From Woeseiaceae bacterium (GTDB lineage Bacteria; Pseudomonadota; Gammaproteobacteria; Steroidobacterales; Woeseiaceae): DNA of 15,123 bases. This document shows, piece by piece, positions 1 through 7,037 of this stretch (positions are counted from its first letter, which is position 1; the number at the start of each line of letters is the position of its first letter). The stretch covers positions 1 through 15,123 of the forward strand of contig WTCH01000347.1 in the NCBI GenBank assembly GCA_013138675.1, in the 5' to 3' direction. Below the pieces are notes generated by a model that was given only the letters and a program-made list of their open reading frames with translations, was not told where the DNA came from and did not search any database. The position numbers and the translations under genes are program-made.

Positions 1-74
1 TGCGTTATATCTCGTACACAGCCTACGGAAAGTACCCATTTGAGTGTGCCGTGATTTAGGCCACCATTTAGACT
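1..74. other. hemN upstream leader, cut by window edge
   Basis: Only 74 bases precede hemN. All three + frames contain a stop before the hemN ATG (at 40-42, 52-54 and 57-59), so any upstream + strand gene would end here. The frame ending at 57-59 could be the tail of a gene, but 18 codons are too few to judge. I see no strong Shine-Dalgarno sequence before the ATG at 75. No FNR/Anr-type box (TTGAT-N4-ATCAA) is visible, although hemN genes are often under such control. Confidence 0.3.
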
Positions 75-1463
75 ATGTCTACAGACACCGTTTGCTTTGA
101 TCTCGACCTGATCCGCCGCTATGACGGGCGCGGTCCACGATACACATCGTATCCAACAGCACTGCAGTTCAGTGAAGACCTTACGGTGCAGGACTACATT
201 GACAACGCGCAGGCCAGCAACGCGTCTGGCGTGCCCTTGTCGCTCTACGTACATATCCCGTTTTGCCACACGCTTTGCTACTACTGCGGCTGCAACAAGA
301 TCGTGACGCACAACCAGGAGCGAGTCAGCAAATACATGGGCAACCTGTATCGCGAAATCGAGATGCAGTCTGATTTATTTGACCGCTCACGTTTGGTGGA
401 ACAGTTGCACTTCGGTGGCGGAACACCGACGTACCTCGACGAGGAGCAGATGCGCGGCCTGCTTGCGAAACTTGGGGATGCATTCACGCTCGACACCAGC
501 GAGCAGCGACAGTTTTCGATCGAGGTCGACCCGAGAACCGTCACCGAAGACAGTATTCACCTGTTAACCGAACTGGGCTTCAATCGCCTCAGTCTTGGCA
601 TTCAGGATTTTGACGCGGCCGTACAGGAAGCAGTGAACCGCATACAATCTGTCGCCGAAGTAAGGTCGCTGGTCGAGGCATCACGCCATGCCGGCTTCCG
701 CTCGATTTCCTTTGACCTTATCTATGGGTTGCCGCTGCAGTCGGTCGCAAGCTTCGAACAGACGCTCGATACCGCCATCGAAATGCGACCGGACCGCTTT
801 GCCGTGTACAACTACGCACACCTGCCTCAGCGCTTCAAAGGCCAGCGCATGATCAATGCCGACGATATCCCGGCACCCGAAGTCAAACTCGATATCCTCG
901 AAAACACGATCGAACGTCTTACTGCGGCAGGCTACATCTACATCGGTATGGACCATTTCGCCCTACCCGACGATGAACTGGTACTCGCGCGCCGTGATGG
1001 GACATTGCAGCGCAACTTCCAGGGTTATTCGACCCATCGTCATTGCGACCTTGTCGCGCTGGGTGTCAGTTCCATAAGCAGCATCGGCAACGTATTCGCA
1101 CAAAGTTCCGTTACAACGATGGAGTACGAAACATTGCTGGAGAATGACACGCTGCCAATCCGCAAGGGAATCGCGGTAGACGACGATGATCTGTTGCGCG
1201 CCGACATCATTCAGGCGTTGATGTGTTACGACGAATTACTCTTTGACGAATTTGGCCAACAACACGATATCGATTTTCGCGAGTATTTCGCAACGGAAAT
1301 CAAGAAACTCGGCCCGTTGGCAACGGACGACCTGATTGCCCTCGATGCGACCGGCATTCGCATTACGCCGAAAGGGCGCTTGTTACTTCGCAACATTGCA
1401 ATGACTTTTGATCGTCACATGGACGACGAAGAGAACGCCGATCGCTTCTCCAAAGCGATTTAG
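75..1463 (+). CDS. hemN: oxygen-independent coproporphyrinogen III oxidase
   Basis: This radical SAM enzyme decarboxylates two propionates of coproporphyrinogen III to give protoporphyrinogen IX without oxygen, a cytoplasmic heme-synthesis step. The 462 residues match the E. coli HemN class (about 457). The N-terminal segment GPRYTSYPTA (20-29) is typical of true HemN. The cluster-binding motif is C64-x3-C68-x2-C71-G-C73, preceded by YVHIPF; the extra cysteine after the third ligand separates HemN from HemW-like paralogues. The GGGTPTYL segment near residue 115 is the usual SAM-contact glycine motif. The ATG at 75 gives the expected N-terminus, but its ribosome binding site is weak. The gene ends tail-to-tail with ilvE, sharing bases 1460-1463. 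The family assignment is firm. Confidence 0.95.
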   Translation: MSTDTVCFDLDLIRRYDGRGPRYTSYPTALQFSEDLTVQDYIDNAQASNASGVPLSLYVHIPFCHTLCYYCGCNKIVTHNQERVSKYMGNLYREIEMQSDLFDRSRLVEQLHFGGGTPTYLDEEQMRGLLAKLGDAFTLDTSEQRQFSIEVDPRTVTEDSIHLLTELGFNRLSLGIQDFDAAVQEAVNRIQSVAEVRSLVEASRHAGFRSISFDLIYGLPLQSVASFEQTLDTAIEMRPDRFAVYNYAHLPQRFKGQRMINADDIPAPEVKLDILENTIERLTAAGYIYIGMDHFALPDDELVLARRDGTLQRNFQGYSTHRHCDLVALGVSSISSIGNVFAQSSVTTMEYETLLENDTLPIRKGIAVDDDDLLRADIIQALMCYDELLFDEFGQQHDIDFREYFATEIKKLGPLATDDLIALDATGIRITPKGRLLLRNIAMTFDRHMDDEENADRFSKAI

Positions 1464-2473
1464 GAATTTCCAGGAACGCTCAAGGGAACTTCGGTCAGCC
1501 AGCCGTGCGTGTCCGATGCATTGCCGTACTGGATATCCTGCAGGGCTTTACGCAGTTTGTCGGTGTTGGGGCCCGGCTGGCCATCCATGACATTGCGCTC
1601 CTCACCCTTGTAGACCAGGCATCCGACCGGCGACAGGCTGGCTGCCGTGCCGGACAACGCCGCCTCATGAGTCGGGATCGCCGCCAGCAGCTCATCAACG
1701 GTGAAACTCTTCTCTGTGACCTTGTAGCCAAGATCTGCCGCCAGCGTCAGAATTGATGCCCGTGTAATGCCGTGCAGGAACGAGGTGTCGAGTGCCTTGG
1801 TGATGACTTCGTCGTCACTCATCAGAAGAAAGTTGGCGGCACCGGTTTCCTGTACATCCCCATTGGGGCAGAACAACACCTGGTCAACGCCGTACTCTGC
1901 CTTGGCTGCCAACGTAGGCCCCAGTGCGCCCGCATAGTTGCCACCCGTCTTGGTACTACCCAGTTGCTCTGTCGAGCGCGCGCGCTCATCATCAACAAGC
2001 AGTTTCAGTGGCCGCGCGCCGCCTTCAAAATAGTCACCAACCGGGGACGTCAGCACGAACAACGTTGCTTCGGTCGATGGCGCCGCGGCGGCACCAATAT
2101 TCGGCAGCGTGCCGATCAGGGTCGGCCTTAGGTACAGCGAGCTTGGCGGTGCCGGAATGTCGTCGATATTCTTCGCGACAATATCGAGAACCATATTCGT
2201 GAGCATTTCGGCATCCGGTACGGGCAGGCTTAGCGACGCGGCGCTTTTCTGCATCCGCGCGACATGGTCATGAAGCCGGAAGATCCGCGCCTTGCCGTCC
2301 TCCCAGCGATACGCCTTGAATCCCTCGAAGCAGGTGCTCGCGTAGTGGAAGACATGTGATGCCGGATGCATGGGCAGCGGCGCCAGCGGTTCGATTGCTG
2401 CTTCCTGCCACGCACCCTCTTTGTAGTGAACAATTGCGATGTGGTCGCAAAAGACCGTGCCAAACTGTGCCAT
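1460..2473 (-). CDS. ilvE: branched-chain amino acid aminotransferase
   Basis: A PLP-dependent class IV transaminase that interconverts valine, leucine and isoleucine with their 2-oxo acids using glutamate/2-oxoglutarate in the cytoplasm. The 337 residues and the motif FEGFKAYR (49-56) place it with the longer, eukaryotic-like bacterial BCATs rather than with the E. coli type of about 309 residues. The Schiff-base lysine is K175 in STKTGGNYAG, and the C-terminal half has the PLP-phosphate region ETGAANFLL and a THEAALSGTAAS segment typical of the family. It lies 44 bases downstream of the XRE-cupin gene on the same strand, so the two could be cotranscribed. No Shine-Dalgarno sequence precedes the ATG. 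It may serve synthesis or valine breakdown; the latter would fit the semialdehyde dehydrogenase nearby. Confidence 0.92.
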   Translation of the reverse strand: MAQFGTVFCDHIAIVHYKEGAWQEAAIEPLAPLPMHPASHVFHYASTCFEGFKAYRWEDGKARIFRLHDHVARMQKSAASLSLPVPDAEMLTNMVLDIVAKNIDDIPAPPSSLYLRPTLIGTLPNIGAAAAPSTEATLFVLTSPVGDYFEGGARPLKLLVDDERARSTEQLGSTKTGGNYAGALGPTLAAKAEYGVDQVLFCPNGDVQETGAANFLLMSDDEVITKALDTSFLHGITRASILTLAADLGYKVTEKSFTVDELLAAIPTHEAALSGTAASLSPVGCLVYKGEERNVMDGQPGPNTDKLRKALQDIQYGNASDTHGWLTEVPLSVPGNS

Positions 2474-2517
2474 CTAAATTCTAATCTGGATTAAAAAAAC
2501 CGGGCGGCTATTCTGAA
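2474..2517 (-). promoter_or_regulatory. ilvE leader with small palindrome and TAGAAT box
   Basis: Read on the - strand, this gap holds a run of seven T, then a perfect inverted repeat TAATC-CA-GATTA (2482-2493), then TAGAAT ending four bases before the ilvE ATG. TAGAAT matches the -10 consensus at five of six positions, but no good -35 hexamer lies 16-18 bases upstream. There is no purine-rich ribosome binding site. The gap may hold a weak internal promoter or operator, or may only be a spacer inside a regulator-ilvE transcript. Confidence 0.3.
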
Positions 2518-3066
2518 TCAGAAACTAGGTGGGCTGCAAGCAGTAATCAGTTCACAGGGTCCGTTGCCGGGATTGCGGAACTGGTGCGGCTGATCACTCT
2601 TGAAGTAGTACGCATCACCGGCCCTGAGCACCTCGGTCTTATCTGCGACGGTTACCTCGAGACGACCGCTCAGCATGATTCCGCACTCCTCGCCCTCGTG
2701 CGTCAACGCATGACGGCCCGTGCCGGCGCCCGGCTGGTAGCACTCCTTGATCAGCTGAATCGCCTTGTTTTGCAGATTTGCACCGACTTGCCGGAACGAG
2801 ACACCGCCGTCAGCGATCTCGGTAAGCTCCTCGGCGCGAAAGAATATGCGGTCGACAGCCTCGAAATCGTCCGCGAAAAACTCGCTGAGGCTCATTGGGA
2901 TGCCATCGAGCACCTTTTTCAGCATGCTGACGGTTGGATTTAGTCGTGCCGCCTCGATCTGCGAGATCGTGGCATTCGCGACCCCGGTGACGCGAGCAAG
3001 GTGGCGCTGCGAGAGCCCGAGTCGGGTGCGAATTGCCTTCAGGCGATGGCCAATTTCCTGGTCCAT
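2518..3066 (-). CDS. XRE-family regulator with C-terminal cupin domain
   Basis: A 182-residue DNA-binding regulator of the PuuR/PauR architecture. Residues about 8-62 form an HTH_3 domain (LGLSQRHLARVTGVANATIS, then a SQIE recognition helix region). Residues about 105-178 form a small cupin: motif 1 around H119 and HEGEE (123-127), motif 2 around DAYYFKSDQPHQF (151-163). In this family the cupin is the presumed sensor of a small metabolite, and relatives control putrescine, polyamine and beta-alanine catabolism. The gene is divergent from the bauA-like operon across a region with palindromic operator candidates, one lying between its own promoter and start, so autorepression and repression of bauA are likely (inference). 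GAGGA at 3075-3079 supports the ATG at 3066. The natural inducer cannot be read from the sequence. Confidence 0.88.
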   Translation of the reverse strand: MDQEIGHRLKAIRTRLGLSQRHLARVTGVANATISQIEAARLNPTVSMLKKVLDGIPMSLSEFFADDFEAVDRIFFRAEELTEIADGGVSFRQVGANLQNKAIQLIKECYQPGAGTGRHALTHEGEECGIMLSGRLEVTVADKTEVLRAGDAYYFKSDQPHQFRNPGNGPCELITACSPPSF

Positions 3067-3084
3067 GGGAGAGTTCCTCGGAAG

Positions 3085-3102
3085 TGTTTACTAAGCTAAA
3101 CA
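3085..3102. promoter_or_regulatory. candidate operator TGTTTA-N6-TAAACA
   Basis: A perfect inverted repeat with six-base arms TGTTTA and TAAACA separated by ctaagc. It lies immediately downstream of the predicted -10 box of the regulator gene and 19 bases before its start codon, the position expected for an autorepressor site. The inner CTAAGCTA (3091-3098) recurs inverted as TAGCTTAG at 3131-3138, just upstream of the predicted -35 box. The palindrome is seen directly; binding by the adjacent XRE-cupin protein is inference. Confidence 0.55.
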
Positions 3103-3130
3103 TTTTGAGCGATCATTATCCGAAAATCAA
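3102..3130 (-). promoter_or_regulatory. predicted sigma-70 promoter of the XRE-cupin gene
   Basis: On the - strand TTGATT (3130-3125) and CAAAAT (3107-3102) are separated by exactly 17 bases, each matching the consensus at four of six positions. Transcription would start near 3095, within the palindrome at 3085-3102, leaving a leader of about 29 bases before the ATG. Confidence 0.45.
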
Positions 3131-3138
3131 TAGCTTAG
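3131..3138. promoter_or_regulatory. inverted half-site TAGCTTAG
   Basis: The exact reverse complement of CTAAGCTA inside the palindrome at 3091-3098, with 40 bases (about four helical turns) between corresponding edges. It sits next to the predicted -35 box of the regulator. It could be an auxiliary operator; eight bases can also recur by chance in an AT-rich region. Confidence 0.3.
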
Positions 3139-3154
3139 GGGCGATCACATAACT

Positions 3155-3186
3155 GATTGTTTAACATAGCTAATCGGATTTACACT
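3155..3186 (+). promoter_or_regulatory. predicted bauA promoter overlapped by imperfect operator
   Basis: TTGTTT (3157-3162) and TACACT (3181-3186), 18 bases apart, are a plausible -35/-10 pair; transcription would start near 3193, about 30 bases before the bauA ATG. The -35 region lies inside an interrupted palindrome at 3155-3175, with arms GATT and AATC and internal TGTTTA and TAGCTA elements like those at 3085-3102. A repressor bound there would block RNA polymerase. The positions are observed; the promoter role is inference. Confidence 0.4.
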
Positions 3187-3222
3187 TGTCAGCCTGTTTG
3201 AATCAAGCTGGAGTGCCCCCTG

Positions 3223-4545
3223 ATGAGTGCAGTCGCCACAGATATCGACGCCCTATGGATGCCGTTTACGGCCAACCGCGATTTCAAGAAAAACCCGCGC
3301 ATCATTTCCGGTGCCGAAGGCCACCACTACATCGCAGCAGACGGCACGCGTCTGTATGACACGTTTTCCGGTCTCTGGACCTCCGGCGTTGGTCATTGTC
3401 ATCCGAAAATCGTTGAAGCCGTGCAGAAGCAGGTTGCACAGCTTGATTACTGCATGAGCTTTCAGCTGGGCAATGACAAGGCGTTCGCGCTCGCCGAACG
3501 CATCATCGACATGGCGCCAGACGGCTTTTCCAATGCTTTTTTCACCAACTCCGGTTCAGAATCGGTTGATACGGCACTGAAGATCGCGCTTGCCTACCAC
3601 CGTGCGCGAGGCGAAGGTAATCGCACCCGGCTGATCGGTCGCGAAAAGGGCTACCACGGCGTCAATTTTGGTGGCATGTCGGTTGGCGGCATCGTGCCCA
3701 ACCGCAAGGTCTTCAGCGCAAACCTGATTCCTGGTGTTGATCACATCCGCCATACACTCAACATTGGCGAGAACGCGTTCACCCGCAAGCAACCCGAATG
3801 GGGCACGCACCTTGCCGATGACCTGCAACGCCTGGCCGAGCTTCACGACGGCAGCAACATTGCCGCCGTCATTGTTGAGCCTGTGGCCGGGTCAGCCGGA
3901 ATTATTCCGCCGCCAGTGGGCTATCTCGAACGCCTGCGCGAGATTTGTGATCAACACGGCATTCTTCTGATCTTCGATGAGGTCATTACGGCCTTCGGTC
4001 GTGTTGGTAAAGCATTCGGAGCGGAGCGCTTCGGCGTCACGCCGGACATCATTACCACGGCCAAGGGCCTGACGAACGGCGTCGTGCCGATGGGTGCCGT
4101 ACTCGTGCAGCAGCACGTGCACGATGCCTTCATGCAAGGTCCCGAACACATGGTCGAGTTGTTCCATGGCTACACCTATTCGGGCCACCCGCTCGCGGCC
4201 GCAGCCGGACTTGCCGTAATGGACGTATACGAGGAAGAAGGGACTTTTGAGCAGGCGGCAGCGCTCGAACCGACTTTTGAGGACATCCTGCACTCGTTCA
4301 AGGACCACGAGAAAGTGATCGACGTGCGCAATTTTGGCTTGATGGGAGCGATTGAGCTCGCACCACGTGAGGGCGCTCCCGGCGCGCGCGGTCTCGAAAT
4401 CCACAAAAAGTGCTTCTGGGATGAAAAGCTCGTCGTGCGCAATGGCATGGACGTATTACAATTCTCACCTTTCCTGAATTCGAAAGTCGATGAAATGCAG
4501 CAGTCCTTCGAGGCTATTCGCCGCGTTATCGATTCAGTCGACTAA
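3223..4545 (+). CDS. bauA: beta-alanine:pyruvate aminotransferase (omega-aminotransferase)
   Basis: A class III PLP aminotransferase that moves the amino group of beta-alanine (and often other omega-amino acids or amines) to pyruvate, giving malonate semialdehyde and alanine. The 440 residues align from memory with Pseudomonas BauA/OapT throughout: LWMPFTANRDF (11-21), DTFSGLWTSGVGH (46-58), NSGSESVDTALK (109-120), GYHGVN (143-148), IFDEVITAFGR (250-260, cofactor aspartate D252) and the Schiff-base lysine K281 in TTAKGLTNG. GGAG at 3210-3213, nine bases before the ATG, supports the start. The dehydrogenase starts 22 bases downstream, so the two are almost certainly cotranscribed. Exact substrate preference (beta-alanine, 3-aminoisobutyrate or an amine) cannot be fixed by reading. 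Confidence 0.9.
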   Translation: MSAVATDIDALWMPFTANRDFKKNPRIISGAEGHHYIAADGTRLYDTFSGLWTSGVGHCHPKIVEAVQKQVAQLDYCMSFQLGNDKAFALAERIIDMAPDGFSNAFFTNSGSESVDTALKIALAYHRARGEGNRTRLIGREKGYHGVNFGGMSVGGIVPNRKVFSANLIPGVDHIRHTLNIGENAFTRKQPEWGTHLADDLQRLAELHDGSNIAAVIVEPVAGSAGIIPPPVGYLERLREICDQHGILLIFDEVITAFGRVGKAFGAERFGVTPDIITTAKGLTNGVVPMGAVLVQQHVHDAFMQGPEHMVELFHGYTYSGHPLAAAAGLAVMDVYEEEGTFEQAAALEPTFEDILHSFKDHEKVIDVRNFGLMGAIELAPREGAPGARGLEIHKKCFWDEKLVVRNGMDVLQFSPFLNSKVDEMQQSFEAIRRVIDSVD

Positions 4546-4566
4546 ACGGTTGCACCTGGAGACACC

Positions 4567-6096
4567 ATGAACGCGACACCCGCAATGAGCATAGCCGCAG
4601 CACATGTTGTTGGTCACTTCATCAATGGCGAAGGCGTAGCCGATGACAATCGCCCTATCCCGGTAACAAACCCTGCGACGGGCCAGGTTACCAAGCATGT
4701 CGCGATGGCGACCAAAGCTACAGTCGAGGATGCGATTGCCGCTGCTGAGGCGGCCTTCCCTGCCTGGCGCAACACGCGGCCGGCGAAACGTGCAAAAGTC
4801 ATGTTCCGATTCAAGGCATTGCTCGAGGAGCACGCCGAAGAAATCGTGGCGGCGCTGACCAACGAGCACGGCAAGGTGCTCGACGACGCGATGGGCGAAT
4901 TCGTCCGTGGCATCGAGGTCGTTGACTATGCATGCGGCATCCCCCAACTCCTGAAAGGTGAGCACACGAAAAACGTGGGCCCCAATATCGACAGTTGGTC
5001 CGAGTTTCAGCCGCTGGGTGTTGTTGCCGGCATTACGCCGTTCAATTTCCCGGCCATGGTGCCGATGTGGATGTTCCCGATGGCGATTGCCTGCGGTAAC
5101 ACCTTTGTTCTGAAACCTTCCGAAAAAGACCCGACCGCCCCGATGCTGATTGCACAGCTCTTCAAAGAAGCGGGTTTACCGGATGGCGTCTATAACGTCG
5201 TCAACGGCGACAAGGAAGCCGTCGACACCCTGCTCGAAGATCCGCGCGTACAGGCAATCAGTTTTGTTGGATCGACGCCGATCGCGGAGTACATCTACGC
5301 GACCGGCACGAAGAACGGCAAGCGCGTACAGGCGCTTGGCGGCGCCAAGAACCATGCGGTCGTCATGCCGGACGCGGACCTCGATAACACTGTGAATGCC
5401 CTGATGGGCGCGGCCTACGGATCCTGTGGTGAGCGCTGTATGGCAATCTCGGTAGCGGTTTGTGTCGGTGACGAGACCGCGGACACCGTCGTCAGCAAGC
5501 TCAAATCCGAATTGCAGGACCTGAAAGTGGGCTGCGGCACGGATACCAGCAACAACATGGGGCCGCTTGTCACGAAGGTGCACCATGACAAGGTTCGCTC
5601 GTATGTCGATCTCGGGGTCGAAGAAGGCGCCGAACTCGTCGTGGACGGCCGCGATCTGGTTGTCGATGGCCATGAGGACGGCTTTTTCCTCGGCGGCTGC
5701 CTGTTCGACAAGGTGACACCCGACATGCGCATCTACCAGGAAGAGATTTTTGGCCCGGTGTTGTGTGTTGTCCGGGCCGAGTCGCAGGAACATGCCATGC
5801 AACTGATCGACAATCACGAGTACGGCAATGGCACCTGCATTTTCACGCGTGACGGTGAGGCCGCCCGATATTTCGCCGACAACATCCAGGTCGGAATGGT
5901 CGGTATCAACGTACCGTTGCCTGTGCCGGTAGCAACGCACAGCTTTGGCGGCTGGAAGCGCTCACTATTTGGCGACCTCTTTGCCTACGGACCTGATAGC
6001 ATTCGGTTCTACACGCGCCGTAAAACAATCACACAACGCTGGCCATCGGGCGGCGTACGGGAGAAGGCGCAGTTTTCGTTTCCAAGCAATTCGTGA
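4567..6096 (+). CDS. mmsA: CoA-acylating (methyl)malonate-semialdehyde dehydrogenase
   Basis: An NAD+- and CoA-dependent aldehyde dehydrogenase that decarboxylates methylmalonate semialdehyde to propionyl-CoA or malonate semialdehyde to acetyl-CoA. In the bau context the same type of enzyme is called BauC. The 509 residues include FNFPAMVPMWMFP (159-171), the NAD-binding FVGSTPIAEYIY (243-254), LGGAKNH (267-273), where other aldehyde dehydrogenases have a general-base glutamate, and the catalytic C291 in GERCMA. The lack of that glutamate marks the acylating MMSDH subgroup. R114 and R290 are spaced like the two arginines reported to bind the substrate carboxylate in Bacillus IolA. GGAG at 4558-4561 supports the ATG at 4567; a second ATG at 4585 is possible. 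It is the obvious partner of the upstream aminotransferase. Confidence 0.92.
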   Translation: MNATPAMSIAAAHVVGHFINGEGVADDNRPIPVTNPATGQVTKHVAMATKATVEDAIAAAEAAFPAWRNTRPAKRAKVMFRFKALLEEHAEEIVAALTNEHGKVLDDAMGEFVRGIEVVDYACGIPQLLKGEHTKNVGPNIDSWSEFQPLGVVAGITPFNFPAMVPMWMFPMAIACGNTFVLKPSEKDPTAPMLIAQLFKEAGLPDGVYNVVNGDKEAVDTLLEDPRVQAISFVGSTPIAEYIYATGTKNGKRVQALGGAKNHAVVMPDADLDNTVNALMGAAYGSCGERCMAISVAVCVGDETADTVVSKLKSELQDLKVGCGTDTSNNMGPLVTKVHHDKVRSYVDLGVEEGAELVVDGRDLVVDGHEDGFFLGGCLFDKVTPDMRIYQEEIFGPVLCVVRAESQEHAMQLIDNHEYGNGTCIFTRDGEAARYFADNIQVGMVGINVPLPVPVATHSFGGWKRSLFGDLFAYGPDSIRFYTRRKTITQRWPSGGVREKAQFSFPSNS

Positions 6097-6107
6097 CAAC
6101 GAATAGT

Positions 6108-6131
6108 GTAGGAGCCCGCCCCGGCGGGCGA
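6108..6131 (+). repeat. REP-like palindromic element with GTAG head
   Basis: GTAG (6108-6111) is followed by a perfect seven-base-pair hairpin GCCCGCC-CC-GGCGGGC (6114-6129), then GA. A conserved GTAG or GGAG tetranucleotide next to a GC-rich hairpin is the hallmark of REP elements mobilised by RAYT (Y1-family) transposases, and near-identical units are common in gammaproteobacterial intergenic regions. The hairpin is followed by A residues, not T, so it is not an intrinsic terminator on +; on - the T-run lies before the hairpin. It sits in the 55-base gap between the dehydrogenase and the MBL gene and could stabilise the upstream mRNA. Confidence 0.6.
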
Positions 6132-6151
6132 AAAAAGAAGAGGAGAGTCTG

Positions 6152-7024
6152 ATGACCCGTATCCTGCTTGCTGGTGCACTGCTCGCCACTGCAGCCACCG
6201 CGCTCGCTCAAGACATCGCAACCGAAATCAAGGCCACCGAGGCCGCGCCCGGTGTCTACATGCTCGAGGGCGCAAACGGTTTTAGCTCAAATATGGGCTT
6301 ACTGGTCGGCGACGAGCATGTCGTACTGATCGACGACGGCATGGCGCCTATAACGGCGGATCTCGTTGCCACCGTCGATGAACTGGCGGGCAGCTCAATT
6401 GACTTCATCGTCAATACGCACGTGCATGGTGACCACGTAGGGTCCAACGCGACGCTCGCCGAGAATGGCGCCGTCATCTTCGCGCACGACAATATTCGCA
6501 AGCGCCTCGTTGAAGCTCCCGATCCCGCGGGCGGCACAGCCGGCCTTCCAGTCGTCACGTTCGCGGATGCTGTAACGTTTCACGTTAACGGCCAGGAAGC
6601 CTATGTGTTCCATATCGCCAAAGCGCATACGGACGGCGATGCGGCCATCCACTTTCGCGGCGCAAACGTCATCGTCGCCGGTGATTTGCATTTTAACCAC
6701 CTGTTCCCGTTCATCGATCTTGACAGTGGCGGCAGCGTCAGAGGTTTCATTGCAGGCCAGCGCCGCATTATCGAAATGGCGGACGAAGGTACGGTTATCA
6801 TCCCCGGCCACGGACCGGTAGCAAATCGAGACGACTTGCAGGCGGCCGTGGATATGCTCGTCGACGCTGAGGCGCGAGTAGAGGCGCTCGTGCTCGAAGG
6901 CAAGACCGAAGAGGAGGTGCTGGCCGCAAACCCACTCGCGGACTATCACGAGGCCTGGAATTGGGGCTTCATTACCACCGAAATAATGACGAGCACACTG
7001 TATCGCTCGTTAACCGCAGAATAG
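6152..7024 (+). CDS. exported MBL-fold metallohydrolase
   Basis: A 290-residue metallo-beta-lactamase-fold protein with a signal peptide: MTRILLAGALLATAATALAQ, with probable cleavage after ALA or AQ, so it should act in the periplasm. The metal-binding set is complete: H90-V-H92-G-D94-H95, H159 (AHTDGD), D178 (VAGDLHFN) and H220 (IPGHGP), as expected for a dinuclear zinc or iron site. The substrate cannot be told from the fold; relatives include lactonases, thioesterases, sulfatases and beta-lactamases. AGGAG at 6141-6145 supports the start. It is 55 bases downstream of the dehydrogenase, separated by a REP-like element, and 13 bases before the M20 gene, so it probably belongs to the same transcript. 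An exported enzyme in an otherwise cytoplasmic catabolic run is notable. Confidence 0.85.
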   Translation: MTRILLAGALLATAATALAQDIATEIKATEAAPGVYMLEGANGFSSNMGLLVGDEHVVLIDDGMAPITADLVATVDELAGSSIDFIVNTHVHGDHVGSNATLAENGAVIFAHDNIRKRLVEAPDPAGGTAGLPVVTFADAVTFHVNGQEAYVFHIAKAHTDGDAAIHFRGANVIVAGDLHFNHLFPFIDLDSGGSVRGFIAGQRRIIEMADEGTVIIPGHGPVANRDDLQAAVDMLVDAEARVEALVLEGKTEEEVLAANPLADYHEAWNWGFITTEIMTSTLYRSLTAE

Positions 7025-7037
7025 AAAAGGCACGCAA

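Noticed and set aside
3..59. Tail of an upstream protein ending 15 bases before hemN
   Set aside because: Eighteen open codons are expected by chance and no family could be recognised.
2494..2510. Possible intrinsic terminator after the regulator gene (T-run on the - strand after a GC-rich patch)
   Set aside because: The T-run is clear, but the GC-rich patch before it cannot form more than a weak stem of two GC pairs plus wobble and AT pairs, so it is not a convincing terminator.
5176..5940. Antisense open frame of 254 codons inside the semialdehyde dehydrogenase gene
   Set aside because: It lies wholly within a well-conserved enzyme gene, has no recognisable domain, and its composition is that of a GC-rich coding shadow.
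6114..6140. Terminator between mmsA and the MBL gene
   Set aside because: The hairpin is strong but is followed by A-rich, not T-rich, sequence; the GTAG head points to a REP-like element.
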